A stretch of 35,408 nt of DNA from Ferruginibacter sp. (GTDB taxonomy: Bacteria > Bacteroidota > Bacteroidia > Chitinophagales > Chitinophagaceae). The notes under the pieces were generated by a model. It made no database searches. It saw nothing but the letters and a program-made list of their open reading frames with translations, and was not told where the DNA came from. Position 1 is the first letter of the stretch, and each line of letters starts with the position of its first letter. This document shows positions 9,977 through 18,420 of the stretch, piece by piece. Location of the stretch: positions 1 through 35,408 of the forward strand of contig JACMKX010000093.1 of the NCBI GenBank assembly GCA_014379905.1, given 5' to 3'. The translations under genes were made by a program, and so were the position numbers.

Positions 9977-10005
9977 TTTTGTTTTTTGAGCTGTTAGCCT
10001 TTAGC

Positions 10006-10065
10006 GGTTAGCTTTTAGCAATACAGCATTTGTTTAATTATTTTAATCTTCGGCTAAAAGCTACC
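10006..10065. repeat. Inverted repeat in the rplM-rpsI spacer
   Basis: GGTTAGCTTTTAGC (10006-10019) pairs with GCTAAAAGCTACC (10053-10065) with one bulged base. Neighbouring copies of the GTTAGC/TTTAGC phrase occur just before it. It could form a stem-loop in the ribosomal protein mRNA, or be a phrase-repeat element inserted in both orientations. Confidence 0.55.
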
Positions 10066-10078
10066 AACTAATAGCGTC

Positions 10079-10540
10079 TTACTTATTAACGATTTTTGTA
10101 AAAGTCAATTCCTTAGGTTGTTGTGCTCCATGAGGGTGCTCGCTGCCTGCATATACAAATAGTTTTTTGTACATCTGGCGACCCAAACGGTTTTTAGGCA
10201 ACATACCTTTTACCGCTCTTTCAATAACTGCTTCGGGCCTGCGTTTCAGCAGGTTTTTAGCAGCTTCGCCTTTTTGACCACCCGGGTAGCCACTGAAAGT
10301 CAGGTATTCTTTTTCTTCCATTTTATTACCGGTGAATACAACTTTATCGCAGTTGATCACTACGATATAATCTCCGCAATCAACGTGTGGAGTGTAATAG
10401 GCTTTGTTCTTACCACGGAGAACGGACGCAATTTTTGCGCACATGCGACCAACGGTTTGATTAGTACCGTCCACAACGTACCAGTCGTGCTTTACGGTAG
10501 CCTCGTTCGCATGTTTAGTGGTGAAATGTAATTTGCTCAT
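10079..10540 (-). CDS. rplM: 50S ribosomal protein L13
   Basis: L13 is an early-assembly 50S protein. The 153-aa sequence has the family blocks [36 protein letters not shown] and [19 protein letters not shown]. It is the first gene of the minus-strand cluster rplM-rpsI-rpsB-tsf. A promoter-like pair of boxes lies 59-89 nt upstream. The frame is intact and the length is near the bacterial norm. Confidence 0.97.
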   Translation of the reverse strand: MSKLHFTTKHANEATVKHDWYVVDGTNQTVGRMCAKIASVLRGKNKAYYTPHVDCGDYIVVINCDKVVFTGNKMEEKEYLTFSGYPGGQKGEAAKNLLKRRPEAVIERAVKGMLPKNRLGRQMYKKLFVYAGSEHPHGAQQPKELTFTKIVNK

Positions 10541-10598
10541 TGTTCTTTTTTTAAGATGATGCTACGGCTATCCCCGCAGACTTTTTTAATTTGGATTG

Positions 10599-10629
10599 CA
10601 AAGGTGGGGGAAATGCTGGTTTCTACAAA
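10599..10629 (-). promoter_or_regulatory. Candidate Bacteroidota promoter for rplM-rpsI-rpsB-tsf
   Basis: Read on the minus strand, TTTG (10626-10629) is followed after 19 nt by CACCTTTG (10599-10606). This matches the Bacteroidota sigma pattern TTTG-N19/20-TAnnTTTG except for the first base of the second box. The -7 box lies about 60 nt upstream of the rplM start codon. Confidence 0.5.
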
Positions 10630-10632
10630 GGA

Positions 10633-10661
10633 AAAAGTGCACTAATTTTTAGCGCACTTTT
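10633..10661 (-). terminator. Terminator after the 70-aa gene
   Basis: AAAAGTGC and GCACTTTT form an 8-bp stem, extended inside by CTAA/TTAG beyond one mismatch. On the minus strand it ends in TTTTT. It lies 39 nt beyond the stop of the 70-aa gene and just upstream of the rplM promoter boxes. Confidence 0.7.
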
Positions 10662-10699
10662 GTAAGGTGTTGATATTCAATAAAATTTTTGACTAATTT

Positions 10700-10912
10700 T
10701 TAGCATACCCGGGAAGCAACTGCATCTCCCGCCGCAATAATAACCCCAATAGATACCTTCACAATAGGGTTCTTGATAATACCTTGTAATAATTCAAGGC
10801 CGGTTTTTGCATTCGGCCAAAGGTCGCAGAATTTGTTTTTTGACCCGGCTGCTGATACCATACTTATGTCACCTGCGTTTTCGGTGATCATTTTTGCATT
10901 TAAAGTTGTCAT
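10700..10912 (-). CDS. Small hypothetical protein, 70 aa
   Basis: I do not recognise this protein. The N-terminal half is polar (LNAKMITENAGDISMVSAAG) and the C-terminal third is hydrophobic (NPIVKVSIGVIIAAGDAVA), ending in Arg-Val-Cys. It has two cysteines and no classical signal peptide. It lies 35 nt downstream of the predicted outer-membrane gene and is followed by its own hairpin terminator, so it is probably the second gene of a two-gene transcript. The layout (polar leader, hydrophobic tail) could fit a small membrane or bacteriocin-like peptide, but nothing in the sequence proves this. Confidence 0.6.
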   Translation of the reverse strand: MTTLNAKMITENAGDISMVSAAGSKNKFCDLWPNAKTGLELLQGIIKNPIVKVSIGVIIAAGDAVASRVC

Positions 10913-10947
10913 GATTATGTGTTTTAGAAATGAAAAATAATTATCAT

Positions 10948-11766
10948 CTATAGTTCAAAAATGTCAGCATTGAAAGTAATGCCGACATTAGAATTAAATC
11001 CACGCAGGTCCCTGGGTATTTTTACCTTTGAACCGGTTAAATGTCTCATGTCTGCAAATACCTGGAATCCTTTTATCTGGAAAATAGTTTTAAAACCAAA
11101 CGACCATAATGCAGAAGGCAGTTTTGGACTATTGAATATTTTACGGTAATCTTCATTGTCCTCATCGGGTACATTCATAACAGATATATAAGGCACCAAT
11201 GAAAGCGCTATAGGTGACTTTTCAATGGTTTTGCTGAAAATGTAGGAGTAGCCAAATGTATAAGTCAAAGTAGAGAAATGCCCGCTAGTATTTTTACCCT
11301 GAACAGAGTTTGTGTCAACCTTTATATTTTTTTGAGAAAATTCAAAAAATGGAGAGAAATAATGTCCGTCGTCATTTCCTTTTATAGCATAAGGGCGCCT
11401 GACAGTAGCTAAAAAAGAATGATTACCGACCTCAGGAAATAAAACTGTACTGGCAAGTATACTGTCATTGTTGCTTGCATTCTTATTGAAAGACAGGTAC
11501 ACTTCCCAATAGCGTTTATTATTCGTACTATGATGTGGGATAATAGATAGCGCAATTTTACCCGAGGAGTTTACCTTATTTAACGTCTCCGTATTCAGGC
11601 TTCCGATTCCGTATAGTTTAAGTATTTTTAAAGGTTCCGCAGCCGCTGGTGCCACTGGTGCGGGTGCGCCGATAGTTTGTTTTTCCATCTGCATTGTAAA
11701 AGTTTGCTGGGCCGTGCACCAGGAAAAAAACAAGAGCAACAAGCTCAAAAAAGAAAGCTGTTTCAT
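10948..11766 (-). CDS. Predicted outer-membrane beta-barrel protein
   Basis: The N-terminus (KQLSFLSLLLLFFSWCTAQQ) is a signal peptide of the Bacteroidota type with Ala-Gln cleavage. After a short Pro/Ala-rich segment the protein is built of alternating aromatic/polar strands (for example HFSTLTYTFGYSYIFSKTI and LWSFGFKTIFQIKGFQVFADM), suggesting a small outer-membrane barrel of about 8-10 strands. I cannot name a family. Length is 272 aa. It diverges from the plus-strand two-component cluster across 184 nt and is probably cotranscribed with the downstream 70-aa gene. Confidence 0.75.
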   Translation of the reverse strand: MKQLSFLSLLLLFFSWCTAQQTFTMQMEKQTIGAPAPVAPAAAEPLKILKLYGIGSLNTETLNKVNSSGKIALSIIPHHSTNNKRYWEVYLSFNKNASNNDSILASTVLFPEVGNHSFLATVRRPYAIKGNDDGHYFSPFFEFSQKNIKVDTNSVQGKNTSGHFSTLTYTFGYSYIFSKTIEKSPIALSLVPYISVMNVPDEDNEDYRKIFNSPKLPSALWSFGFKTIFQIKGFQVFADMRHLTGSKVKIPRDLRGFNSNVGITFNADIFEL

Positions 11767-11950
11767 ACTTTTTTTGTATTTATTAATTCGTAAAGGATTT
11801 TAACGGTACAAAAATTAAAAAAGAAAGTAAGTTGAGTGAGCGTATAATGACCTAAAGATTTAGCGTGAAAACACGGTAAAATAAAAGTGGAAAGGCTATT
11901 GCATTTCTCCGGTCGATGTAAGAATTTAGCAAAAATTAAAATATACAATT

Positions 11951-12478
11951 ATGGGACAGAAAAAAATGGGTGATCCTGAAGAAATTTTGTCAACTATTGA
12001 CATTCAGTACATGAATGAAATGATCACAGCTTACATGGATCGTATACACCCCCTGCTAACTATGCTAAAAAACGGTCGCTACAGCAGAACGGAAATAGAT
12101 CATTCATTACAAGATGCCAGGTCTGCATGGTTAAGTTTTACCGAGCTTGAAAAATTTATAAAAGCTAACCCAGATGCAAATGGACTTCGAATATATTATG
12201 GAATACATACCCGGGACTGTATTCCCACAAATGGAAGAAATCAGAAAGGAATGCACAATATAATTTTTGTTCCGACAAAGAGTGTTGATGGGGCACTGCC
12301 GACTTACCAAAATAGCCTAAACACTGTCAGCGTTACTCATGCCATAGAAAAATCAGATATTGATGAGTCGTATGGCACTCTTTTAATTGGAGGAATGGGG
12401 AAAGTTAAAATTGATAAAATTGTTTCCTTTTTAAATCCTGAGGACACATTCCCACTCTGCCCTCCTAATTGCCCTTAA
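11951..12478 (+). CDS. Hypothetical protein, 175 aa
   Basis: No family was recognised. It appears soluble: an N-terminal helical region (about residues 1-75, with ITAYMDRIHPLLTMLKNG) is followed by a mixed alpha/beta part containing GLRIYYGIHTRD and GMHNIIFVPTK, which looks like the core of a small globular domain. There is no signal peptide or membrane segment. It is the first gene of a same-strand group with a membrane protein (23-nt gap), a histidine kinase and a response regulator. It may supply an input or accessory function to that system (inference from position only). Confidence 0.75.
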   Translation: MGQKKMGDPEEILSTIDIQYMNEMITAYMDRIHPLLTMLKNGRYSRTEIDHSLQDARSAWLSFTELEKFIKANPDANGLRIYYGIHTRDCIPTNGRNQKGMHNIIFVPTKSVDGALPTYQNSLNTVSVTHAIEKSDIDESYGTLLIGGMGKVKIDKIVSFLNPEDTFPLCPPNCP

Positions 12479-12500
12479 CGTTTACATAAAAAATAAACTA

Positions 12501-13160
12501 GTGAACTTTTATTTAAATATTATGTACCTGCTGCTTGCGGCAGCTATGATAACTGGATTTATAAGGCAAAAAAATATGGAGCCATTTATGTTAAAAATGC
12601 TTCCATACTTTTTGCTTTTTATGAGCTGCGTACAAGTTTTCGCAATAGAATATTCACGACCGCTCCCTCATAAGAGTAATCATTGGATATTTAATCTTTT
12701 TACACCTATTGCATTTGTATTTTATTCAGCACTACTTCTTCAATCATTCGAAGGAAAAAAATTTAAAAACATCGGCCTAGTTTTAATATCTATATATTTT
12801 GTATTCAGTATTTATAATATCATTTTTCTTCAGGGCCTTAAATTATTCAACAATTATTCTTATGTTTTAGGTTGCTTTGTTATTATCTGCACAAGCCTTC
12901 TTTTATTTGTTGAAGTGGCAAAATCTGAAAACAATCTCCATTTAATGGAATATCCTGTTTTTTGGGTGGCAAGCGGATTACTTATCTCTCATCTTGGAGA
13001 TTTTATAATTTTTGGCTTAATGAATATGATTATAAAACATTATCCTGGTTTTACAACAATAAGTTTTGAGATAATTAAATACCTTAATGCTACATTGTAC
13101 TTACTTTTTATTATTGCGTTTCTATGCAAACCGAAAAAACAGAAACAATATTCTTCATAA
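12501..13160 (+). CDS. Polytopic membrane protein, possible sensor module
   Basis: The 219-aa protein is almost entirely hydrophobic with about seven likely membrane segments and short loops; charged residues cluster at the C-terminus (CKPKKQKQYSS). The given start is GTG at 12501; an in-frame ATG at 12522 would remove seven residues and is equally possible. Its 3' end overlaps the histidine kinase gene by 37 nt in another frame, implying translational coupling. Since that kinase has only one membrane helix and no sensory domain, this protein is a good candidate for the partner that senses the stimulus. This is inference. Confidence 0.75.
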   Translation: MNFYLNIMYLLLAAAMITGFIRQKNMEPFMLKMLPYFLLFMSCVQVFAIEYSRPLPHKSNHWIFNLFTPIAFVFYSALLLQSFEGKKFKNIGLVLISIYFVFSIYNIIFLQGLKLFNNYSYVLGCFVIICTSLLLFVEVAKSENNLHLMEYPVFWVASGLLISHLGDFIIFGLMNMIIKHYPGFTTISFEIIKYLNATLYLLFIIAFLCKPKKQKQYSS

Positions 13161-13921
13161 TACTTGCTACGATAATATTTTTTATAGTTGTAGGCATTAT
13201 TTTAATCGTAATTGTAAGTCTATTTCAAGCCAGGAAAAGTAAACATCGCAATGAAAAGCAACTCCTCCAATCCCAACACGCCCAATCCCTCCTCCAAACC
13301 CAACTCGAAATACAGGAACAAACCCTCCGCACTATCTCCCAGGAAATACACGACAACGTGGGCCAGGTGCTGAGCCTTGCCAAGCTTAATTTAAAAACAC
13401 TGGATATGGATACCGGTGTAAGCAGGGAAGAAAAAATAGATAAAAGCGTAGAGCTCGTTAGCAAAGCCATCAACGACCTGCGGGACCTGAGCAGGAGTAT
13501 CAATGGCGATAAAATTGCAGACCTGGGCCTGCAGGATGCTATTGACAATGAATTAAAGATTATTCAAAATACCGGGCTGTTTAATACAAAATTAAGCATT
13601 GAAGGCACAGCTTATATTTTGCAAAACCAACACGAAATGGTTATCTTTCGCATTGTGCAGGAATCGCTTAACAATGCGGTTAAACACAGCAGGGCAAAAA
13701 ATATTAATATCCTCATTAACTACCTTCCTTCCTTCTGCTGCATCAGCATTACAGATGATGGCGAAGGGTTTAACACTAACCTCCTGGAAGCCACCCAAAC
13801 CGGCATCGGCCTTAAAAATATGCAGAGCAGGGCTACCCTTATCAACGCATCTTTGTCAATTGAATCCGCGCCGGGCAAAGGCACAAAAGTGCTTATAAAA
13901 TCAGCAAATAAAACTTTGTGA
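13124..13921 (+). CDS. Short sensor histidine kinase, NarL-type (HisKA_3)
   Basis: The order is one membrane helix (residues 9-34), a Gln-rich coiled coil (35-70), a HisKA_3 dimerisation segment with phospho-acceptor His76 in QEIHDNVGQVLSLAKLNL, and a HATPase_c domain (N box QESLNNAVKHS, DDGEGF, then GIGLKNMQSRA and GKGTKV). All kinase motifs are intact. There is essentially no extracytoplasmic domain, so sensing must come from the membrane, the coiled coil or a partner. The start overlaps the membrane protein gene by 37 nt; the response regulator begins 1 nt after the stop. Codons in the coiled coil (nt 13260-13335) are unusually C-rich compared with the neighbourhood. Confidence 0.93.
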   Translation: MQTEKTETIFFIILATIIFFIVVGIILIVIVSLFQARKSKHRNEKQLLQSQHAQSLLQTQLEIQEQTLRTISQEIHDNVGQVLSLAKLNLKTLDMDTGVSREEKIDKSVELVSKAINDLRDLSRSINGDKIADLGLQDAIDNELKIIQNTGLFNTKLSIEGTAYILQNQHEMVIFRIVQESLNNAVKHSRAKNINILINYLPSFCCISITDDGEGFNTNLLEATQTGIGLKNMQSRATLINASLSIESAPGKGTKVLIKSANKTL

Positions 13922-13922
13922 T

Positions 13923-14576
13923 ATGGCGGCAATTGCTTTGGTAGATGATCATGTATTGCTCCGCAACGGGCTTTCCTGCCTTATTAAAAGCCTGGGGCAT
14001 TCTGTTATTTTTGAAGCAGATGATGGCAATGATTTTTGTAAAAAGCTGGACACAAAACAATTGCCCGAAATTATTTTAATGGACATTAATATGCCGGGTA
14101 TGGATGGTTATGAAACCTGCCGCTGGCTCAAAAAAAATCACCCGGAAATAAAAGTACTGGCATTGAGTATGTACGACAATGAAACATCCATTATCACCAT
14201 GCTGAAAGCCGGTGCCAAAGGATATATATTAAAAGACAGCGACCCCTTACAATTGAAAATGGCCCTGCACGACCTGGAGCACAAGGGATATTATTACAGC
14301 GACCTGGTAAATGGCAAACTAATACATGCCATTAACCAGCTGGATGAAAACGAGGCCACAAAAAAAATGAATCATCTCTCCGAAAGAGAAAAGGATTTTC
14401 TGCAATTCACCTGCACCGAACTTACCTACAGGGAGATTGCCGAAAAAATGTTTGTAAGCCCCCGCACCATTGATGGTTACAGGGATGCTTTATTTGAAAA
14501 ACTACAAATCAAAACCCGCGTGGGTTTAGCGATATATGCCATTAAGAATGGTTTGGTAGATATTAGCAAGGTATAG
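13923..14576 (+). CDS. LuxR/NarL-family response regulator
   Basis: A receiver domain (residues 1-120) has the acidic pair Asp8-Asp9, phospho-acceptor Asp54 (ILMDINMPG) and Lys in GYILKDS. A LuxR-type helix-turn-helix follows (about 150-212: LSEREKDFLQF, LTYREIAEKMFVSPRTIDGYR). At 217 aa it has the normal full length. It starts 1 nt after the kinase stop, so the two form a cognate pair. Candidate targets are the divergent and convergent neighbours, since palindromes occur upstream of the three-paralogue operon, but no site can be assigned from sequence alone. Confidence 0.95.
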   Translation: MAAIALVDDHVLLRNGLSCLIKSLGHSVIFEADDGNDFCKKLDTKQLPEIILMDINMPGMDGYETCRWLKKNHPEIKVLALSMYDNETSIITMLKAGAKGYILKDSDPLQLKMALHDLEHKGYYYSDLVNGKLIHAINQLDENEATKKMNHLSEREKDFLQFTCTELTYREIAEKMFVSPRTIDGYRDALFEKLQIKTRVGLAIYAIKNGLVDISKV

Positions 14577-14609
14577 CCAGGTTAAAGAGATGACATCTTT
14601 TTACCTGGC
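14576..14609. terminator. Bidirectional hairpin between convergent genes
   Basis: GCCAGGT...ACCTGGC arms continue inward through AAAGAGATG/CATCTTTTT with one bulge and one G-U pair, giving a stem of about 16 bp. It begins at the last base of the response regulator stop codon and separates that gene from the convergent three-paralogue operon. The inner GATGACATC core recurs in hairpins at 18496-18514 and 18743-18791. Confidence 0.7.
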
Positions 14610-14649
14610 CCGGGTGTGTGTATCGGTATACTCGTCTATCCCCTATAGT

Positions 14650-15876
14650 TTATTGTTTAAATACCATAAAACTGAAATCTACATCAGCGGTACTGGGACC
14701 GGAGTAACTGTCGCTCACCGGCGTAATTAAAAAACCCGGGTAGTTGGCACCCAGCCCGCCTAGTGTTGCGTAGGCCCGGTAGCCAATCTGGTTGATACTC
14801 ACCATTACAATATCGGAAGAACTCATGCCCGGATAGGAAAGAACATAATTGCCATAAAACGGGTGGCTTACAGCGGCACCGGAAGAAGAACAGGTGCAAG
14901 CTCCGGCAGCCGTAACCCTGCCATAATAAACGGGTACCAGGTTGGCAGTGCCGCTCTTTGCCGTGTTGTTAACTTCTGTGGCTATCTCCACATTTGAAAC
15001 CGTAATATTGCCCGAGTTGGCAGTAAGGTTGCCGCTGCCTTTTAAGGCACCCTGCACATTCAACGCATACCCGCTAAAGGGTGTGCTGCCGATGCCTACA
15101 CGGCCCTGCCCGTCCACAAAGAAGCGGTCGGCAGCCCCGCTGCGTATGATGAAACGGCCATCGCTGTTGCTGCTGTTGGTACCCATACGAAGGTCATTTC
15201 CTGCAAGCTGTACAAAGCCTTTGTCTACCCCTCCGCTTTGCAGCTGAAGCGTACCATCAGGAGCGGTAAAGGTGCTTACGCCATCTGTTTGAATACTAAA
15301 CAAAGTAGATGGCACACCAAAATCAATACGGTTTTCCAGCGGATCATCAAATTTGGCATACTGTAAAAATCCACGCCGCACAGTGCCATCATAAAAATTC
15401 AGGCTATGAATATACCCGTTTCCACCGCCGCCATTGTAATCACTTATTAATTTTGAAGCGGTGCCTGAAATTTCGTTGAACTGCAGATCACCATCGCTTG
15501 TCCGGAGCGTACCGTTTACATGCAATTTTTCATCGGGTGAAGAAGTGCCGATACCAATACTGTCTGATAGATTGTACAAATCAGCACCACTCATTCGCCA
15601 AAAATCATTATCCAGGAAGTACCGCCAGGCACTGCCATCGTATCCATACAAATCATTCCTTGTACTGTCGAACACAAGCAGCCCGGCTGCGGGGGAGGGT
15701 ATGGCTGTGCGCTGCGTGGTGGATAAGCGGGGAATAAGCATTCCCTTTTCGGTACTTCTTACTTCCATCATAGCTTTTGAATTGACGGAACCCGATCCTA
15801 TTAAAACGTTTTGAGCCCCGACATTATAAAAGCCTGTTGCGAACAGTACAGCAATAATAGTTTGTTTCATAACCAT
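14650..15876 (-). CDS. Tail-fibre-like secreted protein, paralogue 3
   Basis: The start is set at the ATG giving MVMKQTIIAVLFATGFYNVGAQ, a clean signal peptide; a longer frame upstream would disrupt it. Residues about 20-95 form the Bacteroidota tail-fibre-like N-domain (EVRSTEKGMLIPRLSTTQR, then GLLVFDSTRNDLYGYDGSAW). The middle is Gly/Asn/Asp-rich beta sequence with DEKLHVNGTLRTSDGDL, resembling phage-fibre or trimeric beta-helix stems. The last ~90 residues (NLVPVYYGRV ... FSFMVFKQ) match the other two paralogues in layout. No S74 self-cleaving chaperone follows. It is the third gene of the operon, 34 nt after paralogue 2. Confidence 0.82.
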   Translation of the reverse strand: MVMKQTIIAVLFATGFYNVGAQNVLIGSGSVNSKAMMEVRSTEKGMLIPRLSTTQRTAIPSPAAGLLVFDSTRNDLYGYDGSAWRYFLDNDFWRMSGADLYNLSDSIGIGTSSPDEKLHVNGTLRTSDGDLQFNEISGTASKLISDYNGGGGNGYIHSLNFYDGTVRRGFLQYAKFDDPLENRIDFGVPSTLFSIQTDGVSTFTAPDGTLQLQSGGVDKGFVQLAGNDLRMGTNSSNSDGRFIIRSGAADRFFVDGQGRVGIGSTPFSGYALNVQGALKGSGNLTANSGNITVSNVEIATEVNNTAKSGTANLVPVYYGRVTAAGACTCSSSGAAVSHPFYGNYVLSYPGMSSSDIVMVSINQIGYRAYATLGGLGANYPGFLITPVSDSYSGPSTADVDFSFMVFKQ

Positions 15877-15910
15877 TCTTTTTCGTGTGCTGATTGTTGG
15901 GTATTGTTCA

Positions 15911-17152
15911 TTATTTTTTATATACCACAAAACAAAAATCTGAATCTCTCGCCGCAGGAGGAGCTGTGGCTCTATCCAGAAAAATACTGATGTTCATGCT
16001 ATTGGTGCCAATGCTAAAACAATTGGCCATATGCCTGTCTTCCGCCGCTGTAACCAATACCATGCAGGTATTATCCAGCCCGGGGCAATCCACTTTATAA
16101 AAACCTGTGGAGGTTTTCGTAATTGTTGCATTGGGGGTTACAGCCCGGGCCGTACCATCAGCATTTACTGAGCCATAGCAGATAGGAACCAACTGGGCTG
16201 AACTCTCCGAAGGCTTTGTCAGCCCGCCGCTGAGCTCAATGTTATCTGTAGTAGTGCGGGCATCCACAGTGATACCGTTCAATACTTTTATGTTACCGTT
16301 CACATGCAGGGCTTCCGTAGGATTGGCAACTCCAATTCCCATCCTGGCCTCACTACTTACCTCAGATATCACCACATTATCCGAACCGGCATTACGGATC
16401 ACCACCCGGCCAATGCTATTGCCACTGTTGGTGCCCATCCGCAGATCATCACCGGCTATTTGAAAAAAGCCAATGTTAAGGTTATTGGAACGAAATTGAA
16501 AGGTGGGCCCGCCAACTGCACTGGCACTAAACCGGTATTCCCCACTGCTGAATACATTGAACAGGTGGGTGCTGCTTACCGAGGGATAAAAGCGTAGTTC
16601 ATCTTCGCCGGTGGTTGTGGAAGCTACAAAGTTGATGTAGGCATTGCGGGTGGCACTGTTGGTGCGGAAATCAATACCCTGTGCAAAATTATTGGGTGCA
16701 CCACCCGTATAATCGAACTCAATTTTTTGCGATAAGCCAGACAAACGGCCGAGCGATAGATCACCACTGGTGATCTTAATATTGCCACCGGATACATGCA
16801 GTTTTTCCAACGGGCTGCTGCTGCCAAGGCCAATGTTGGAGGCGGAATTATAAACAGTGCCCGTAAATCCCTGCCAGTAATCATTGTTGATAATACTGCG
16901 CCAGCCGCCGCCATTAATGTAGCGTTGAAGTAAGCCATCCGTGTTATTGTACAACATTAGTGCGTTTGCCGGAAAAAAAGAATTTCTTTGTGTAGTGGTA
17001 AGCGATGGCCATAAAAAACCTTTGGTATCACTTTTTACATCTAAGGCAGCACTGGCAGCCGGTGCAGAACCATCTTCATTAACAGCCACCCGTTGTGCAA
17101 AAAGGTTGATAGCAGAAAATAGCAAACTGAACAATACAATAGCACGTAACAT
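15911..17152 (-). CDS. Tail-fibre-like secreted protein, paralogue 2
   Basis: The signal peptide is LRAIVLFSLLFSAINLFAQ. It is followed by the shared N-domain (ALDVKSDTKGFLWPSLTTTQR, MLYNNTDGLLQRYINGGGW), a beta-rich stem containing EKLHVSGGNIKITSGDLSL and a second ALHVNGNIKVLNG block, and the shared C-terminal domain (QLVPICYGSVNADG ... DFCFVVYKK). At 413 aa its layout is nearly superimposable on its neighbours, so the three arose by tandem duplication and then diverged. It starts 3 nt after the stop of paralogue 1, implying cotranscription. Function is not known; a surface or secreted fibre is the most likely form. Confidence 0.85.
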   Translation of the reverse strand: MLRAIVLFSLLFSAINLFAQRVAVNEDGSAPAASAALDVKSDTKGFLWPSLTTTQRNSFFPANALMLYNNTDGLLQRYINGGGWRSIINNDYWQGFTGTVYNSASNIGLGSSSPLEKLHVSGGNIKITSGDLSLGRLSGLSQKIEFDYTGGAPNNFAQGIDFRTNSATRNAYINFVASTTTGEDELRFYPSVSSTHLFNVFSSGEYRFSASAVGGPTFQFRSNNLNIGFFQIAGDDLRMGTNSGNSIGRVVIRNAGSDNVVISEVSSEARMGIGVANPTEALHVNGNIKVLNGITVDARTTTDNIELSGGLTKPSESSAQLVPICYGSVNADGTARAVTPNATITKTSTGFYKVDCPGLDNTCMVLVTAAEDRHMANCFSIGTNSMNISIFLDRATAPPAARDSDFCFVVYKK

Positions 17153-17155
17153 AGC

Positions 17156-18358
17156 TTAGGGTTGAAAAATGACAAAGTAGAATTGCGTATCAGATTTTGA
17201 AATGGTTTCCATACCGTCATACAGGTCTGAATAATTGGTAACCCTGCAGGTATTAGTGGTTGAATAAGCGGCCGTGGTGGAGGGTCCGCCATAAGCAATG
17301 ATGCTGCAGGAGGAAGTAACACCGCTCACTGTAATATCATAAGTTCCTTCACTCACCCTTGTAACAGATACATTAGAAGTAGCACTGATAAGTGACCCGT
17401 TGTAATCAACACGGCCATAGGCCAGGGGAATAAGGCTGTAGGTGCCCGTACGGCTTTGATTTCTTATTTCATCACTTACCGAAATGTTTCCTGTAACCAG
17501 GTTTCCCGAAGCGTTAACATTTCCGGAACTTAAAATGTCGCCGCTTACATCCAGGCGGGTAGCGGGCGTGCCGCTGCCGATTTTCATATTACCATTACTG
17601 GCAAGCAAGATCCTGTTGTTGCCATTTAAACGAAAATAAAATTCCCCTGCTGAGTTGCCGGAGTTGGTTCCCACCCTTAAGTCATCTCCCGCCAGTTGTA
17701 TAAAACCTTTTTCAACCCCGGAGCTTGTTAGTTGTATAGTAGGACTGGCTGCTGCGTTTAAAATAAACTGACCAGAGGATATAATTTCTGCATTGGTTCC
17801 ATTGTAAAAACCAAAACGGATTTTGTTTTCACCGGCGACATCGGAATGTCGAAAGGTAAGGAAGCCACGGGGGTTGCCTGCAATTTTGAAGAATAAGCCT
17901 TGTGTCAGGTTATCGGATGAGGACCCGTTGAAACGAAAATTGATATTATTTGTGGTGCCGGAATAACGGGTAAGCTGCAAGTCTCCCCGCAGCATTATAT
18001 TGCCATAAATATCCAGTTTTTCAGCAGGTGCAGCGGTAGCCAGGCCCACATCATTGAATGTGTATATATAATTACCATTGCGTGACCAAAAGTCGTTGTT
18101 CAGAAAACTTTTCCAGGCAGTACCATTGTATTGCTCGAACCTGCTGAAGCTGGTATTAAATATGGTAAGTCCCTCAGGCGGGTTAAGGATATTGTTTCTA
18201 TTGGTGTTGCTCATGCGTGGCAGCAACAATCCACCTGTGCTGCTTTTTATTTCGAGCAATGCGCTGGCCTGGAGAGTAGTGGTGCCGATACCCACATTTT
18301 GCGCAGTGGAAAAAGTGGATGCAGCAATAGCCAGTAAAAATGAAAAAAGCTTCTTCAT
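17156..18358 (-). CDS. Tail-fibre-like secreted protein, paralogue 1
   Basis: I place the start at 18358 (MKKLFSFLLAIAASTFSTAQ, a typical signal peptide) rather than at 18412, which would put non-signal residues in front of it. The N-domain is NVGIGTTTLQASALLEIKSS followed by GGLLLPRMSNTNRNNI. The stem contains EKLDIYGNIMLRGDLQL and RLDVSGDILSSGNVNASGN, the VGIG/xLDVxGx pattern common in Bacteroidota fibre-like proteins. The C-terminal domain (YSLIPLAYGRVDYNG ... FYFVIFQP) is shared with the other two. It is the first gene of the operon, with promoter-like boxes and palindromes just upstream. Confidence 0.85.
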   Translation of the reverse strand: MKKLFSFLLAIAASTFSTAQNVGIGTTTLQASALLEIKSSTGGLLLPRMSNTNRNNILNPPEGLTIFNTSFSRFEQYNGTAWKSFLNNDFWSRNGNYIYTFNDVGLATAAPAEKLDIYGNIMLRGDLQLTRYSGTTNNINFRFNGSSSDNLTQGLFFKIAGNPRGFLTFRHSDVAGENKIRFGFYNGTNAEIISSGQFILNAAASPTIQLTSSGVEKGFIQLAGDDLRVGTNSGNSAGEFYFRLNGNNRILLASNGNMKIGSGTPATRLDVSGDILSSGNVNASGNLVTGNISVSDEIRNQSRTGTYSLIPLAYGRVDYNGSLISATSNVSVTRVSEGTYDITVSGVTSSCSIIAYGGPSTTAAYSTTNTCRVTNYSDLYDGMETISKSDTQFYFVIFQP

Positions 18359-18381
18359 AGCAGGTATCAATTTTTTCAATA

Positions 18382-18413
18382 CAAAGTTGAAAAAAATACT
18401 GCCGCAGCGCAAT
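18382..18413 (-). promoter_or_regulatory. Candidate promoter of the three-paralogue operon
   Basis: On the minus strand ATTG (18410-18413) is followed after 20 nt by CAACTTTG (18382-18389), close to the Bacteroidota pattern TTTG-N19/20-TAnnTTTG. The second box lies 23 nt upstream of the ATG at 18358. This supports the shorter start, because the longer 18412 start would place the promoter inside the gene. Confidence 0.45.
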
Positions 18414-18420
18414 ACCGAAA

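Noticed and set aside
17156..18412. Start of paralogue 1 at 18412
   Set aside because: The added residues precede a complete signal peptide and would cover the promoter-like boxes; the ATG at 18358 fits better.
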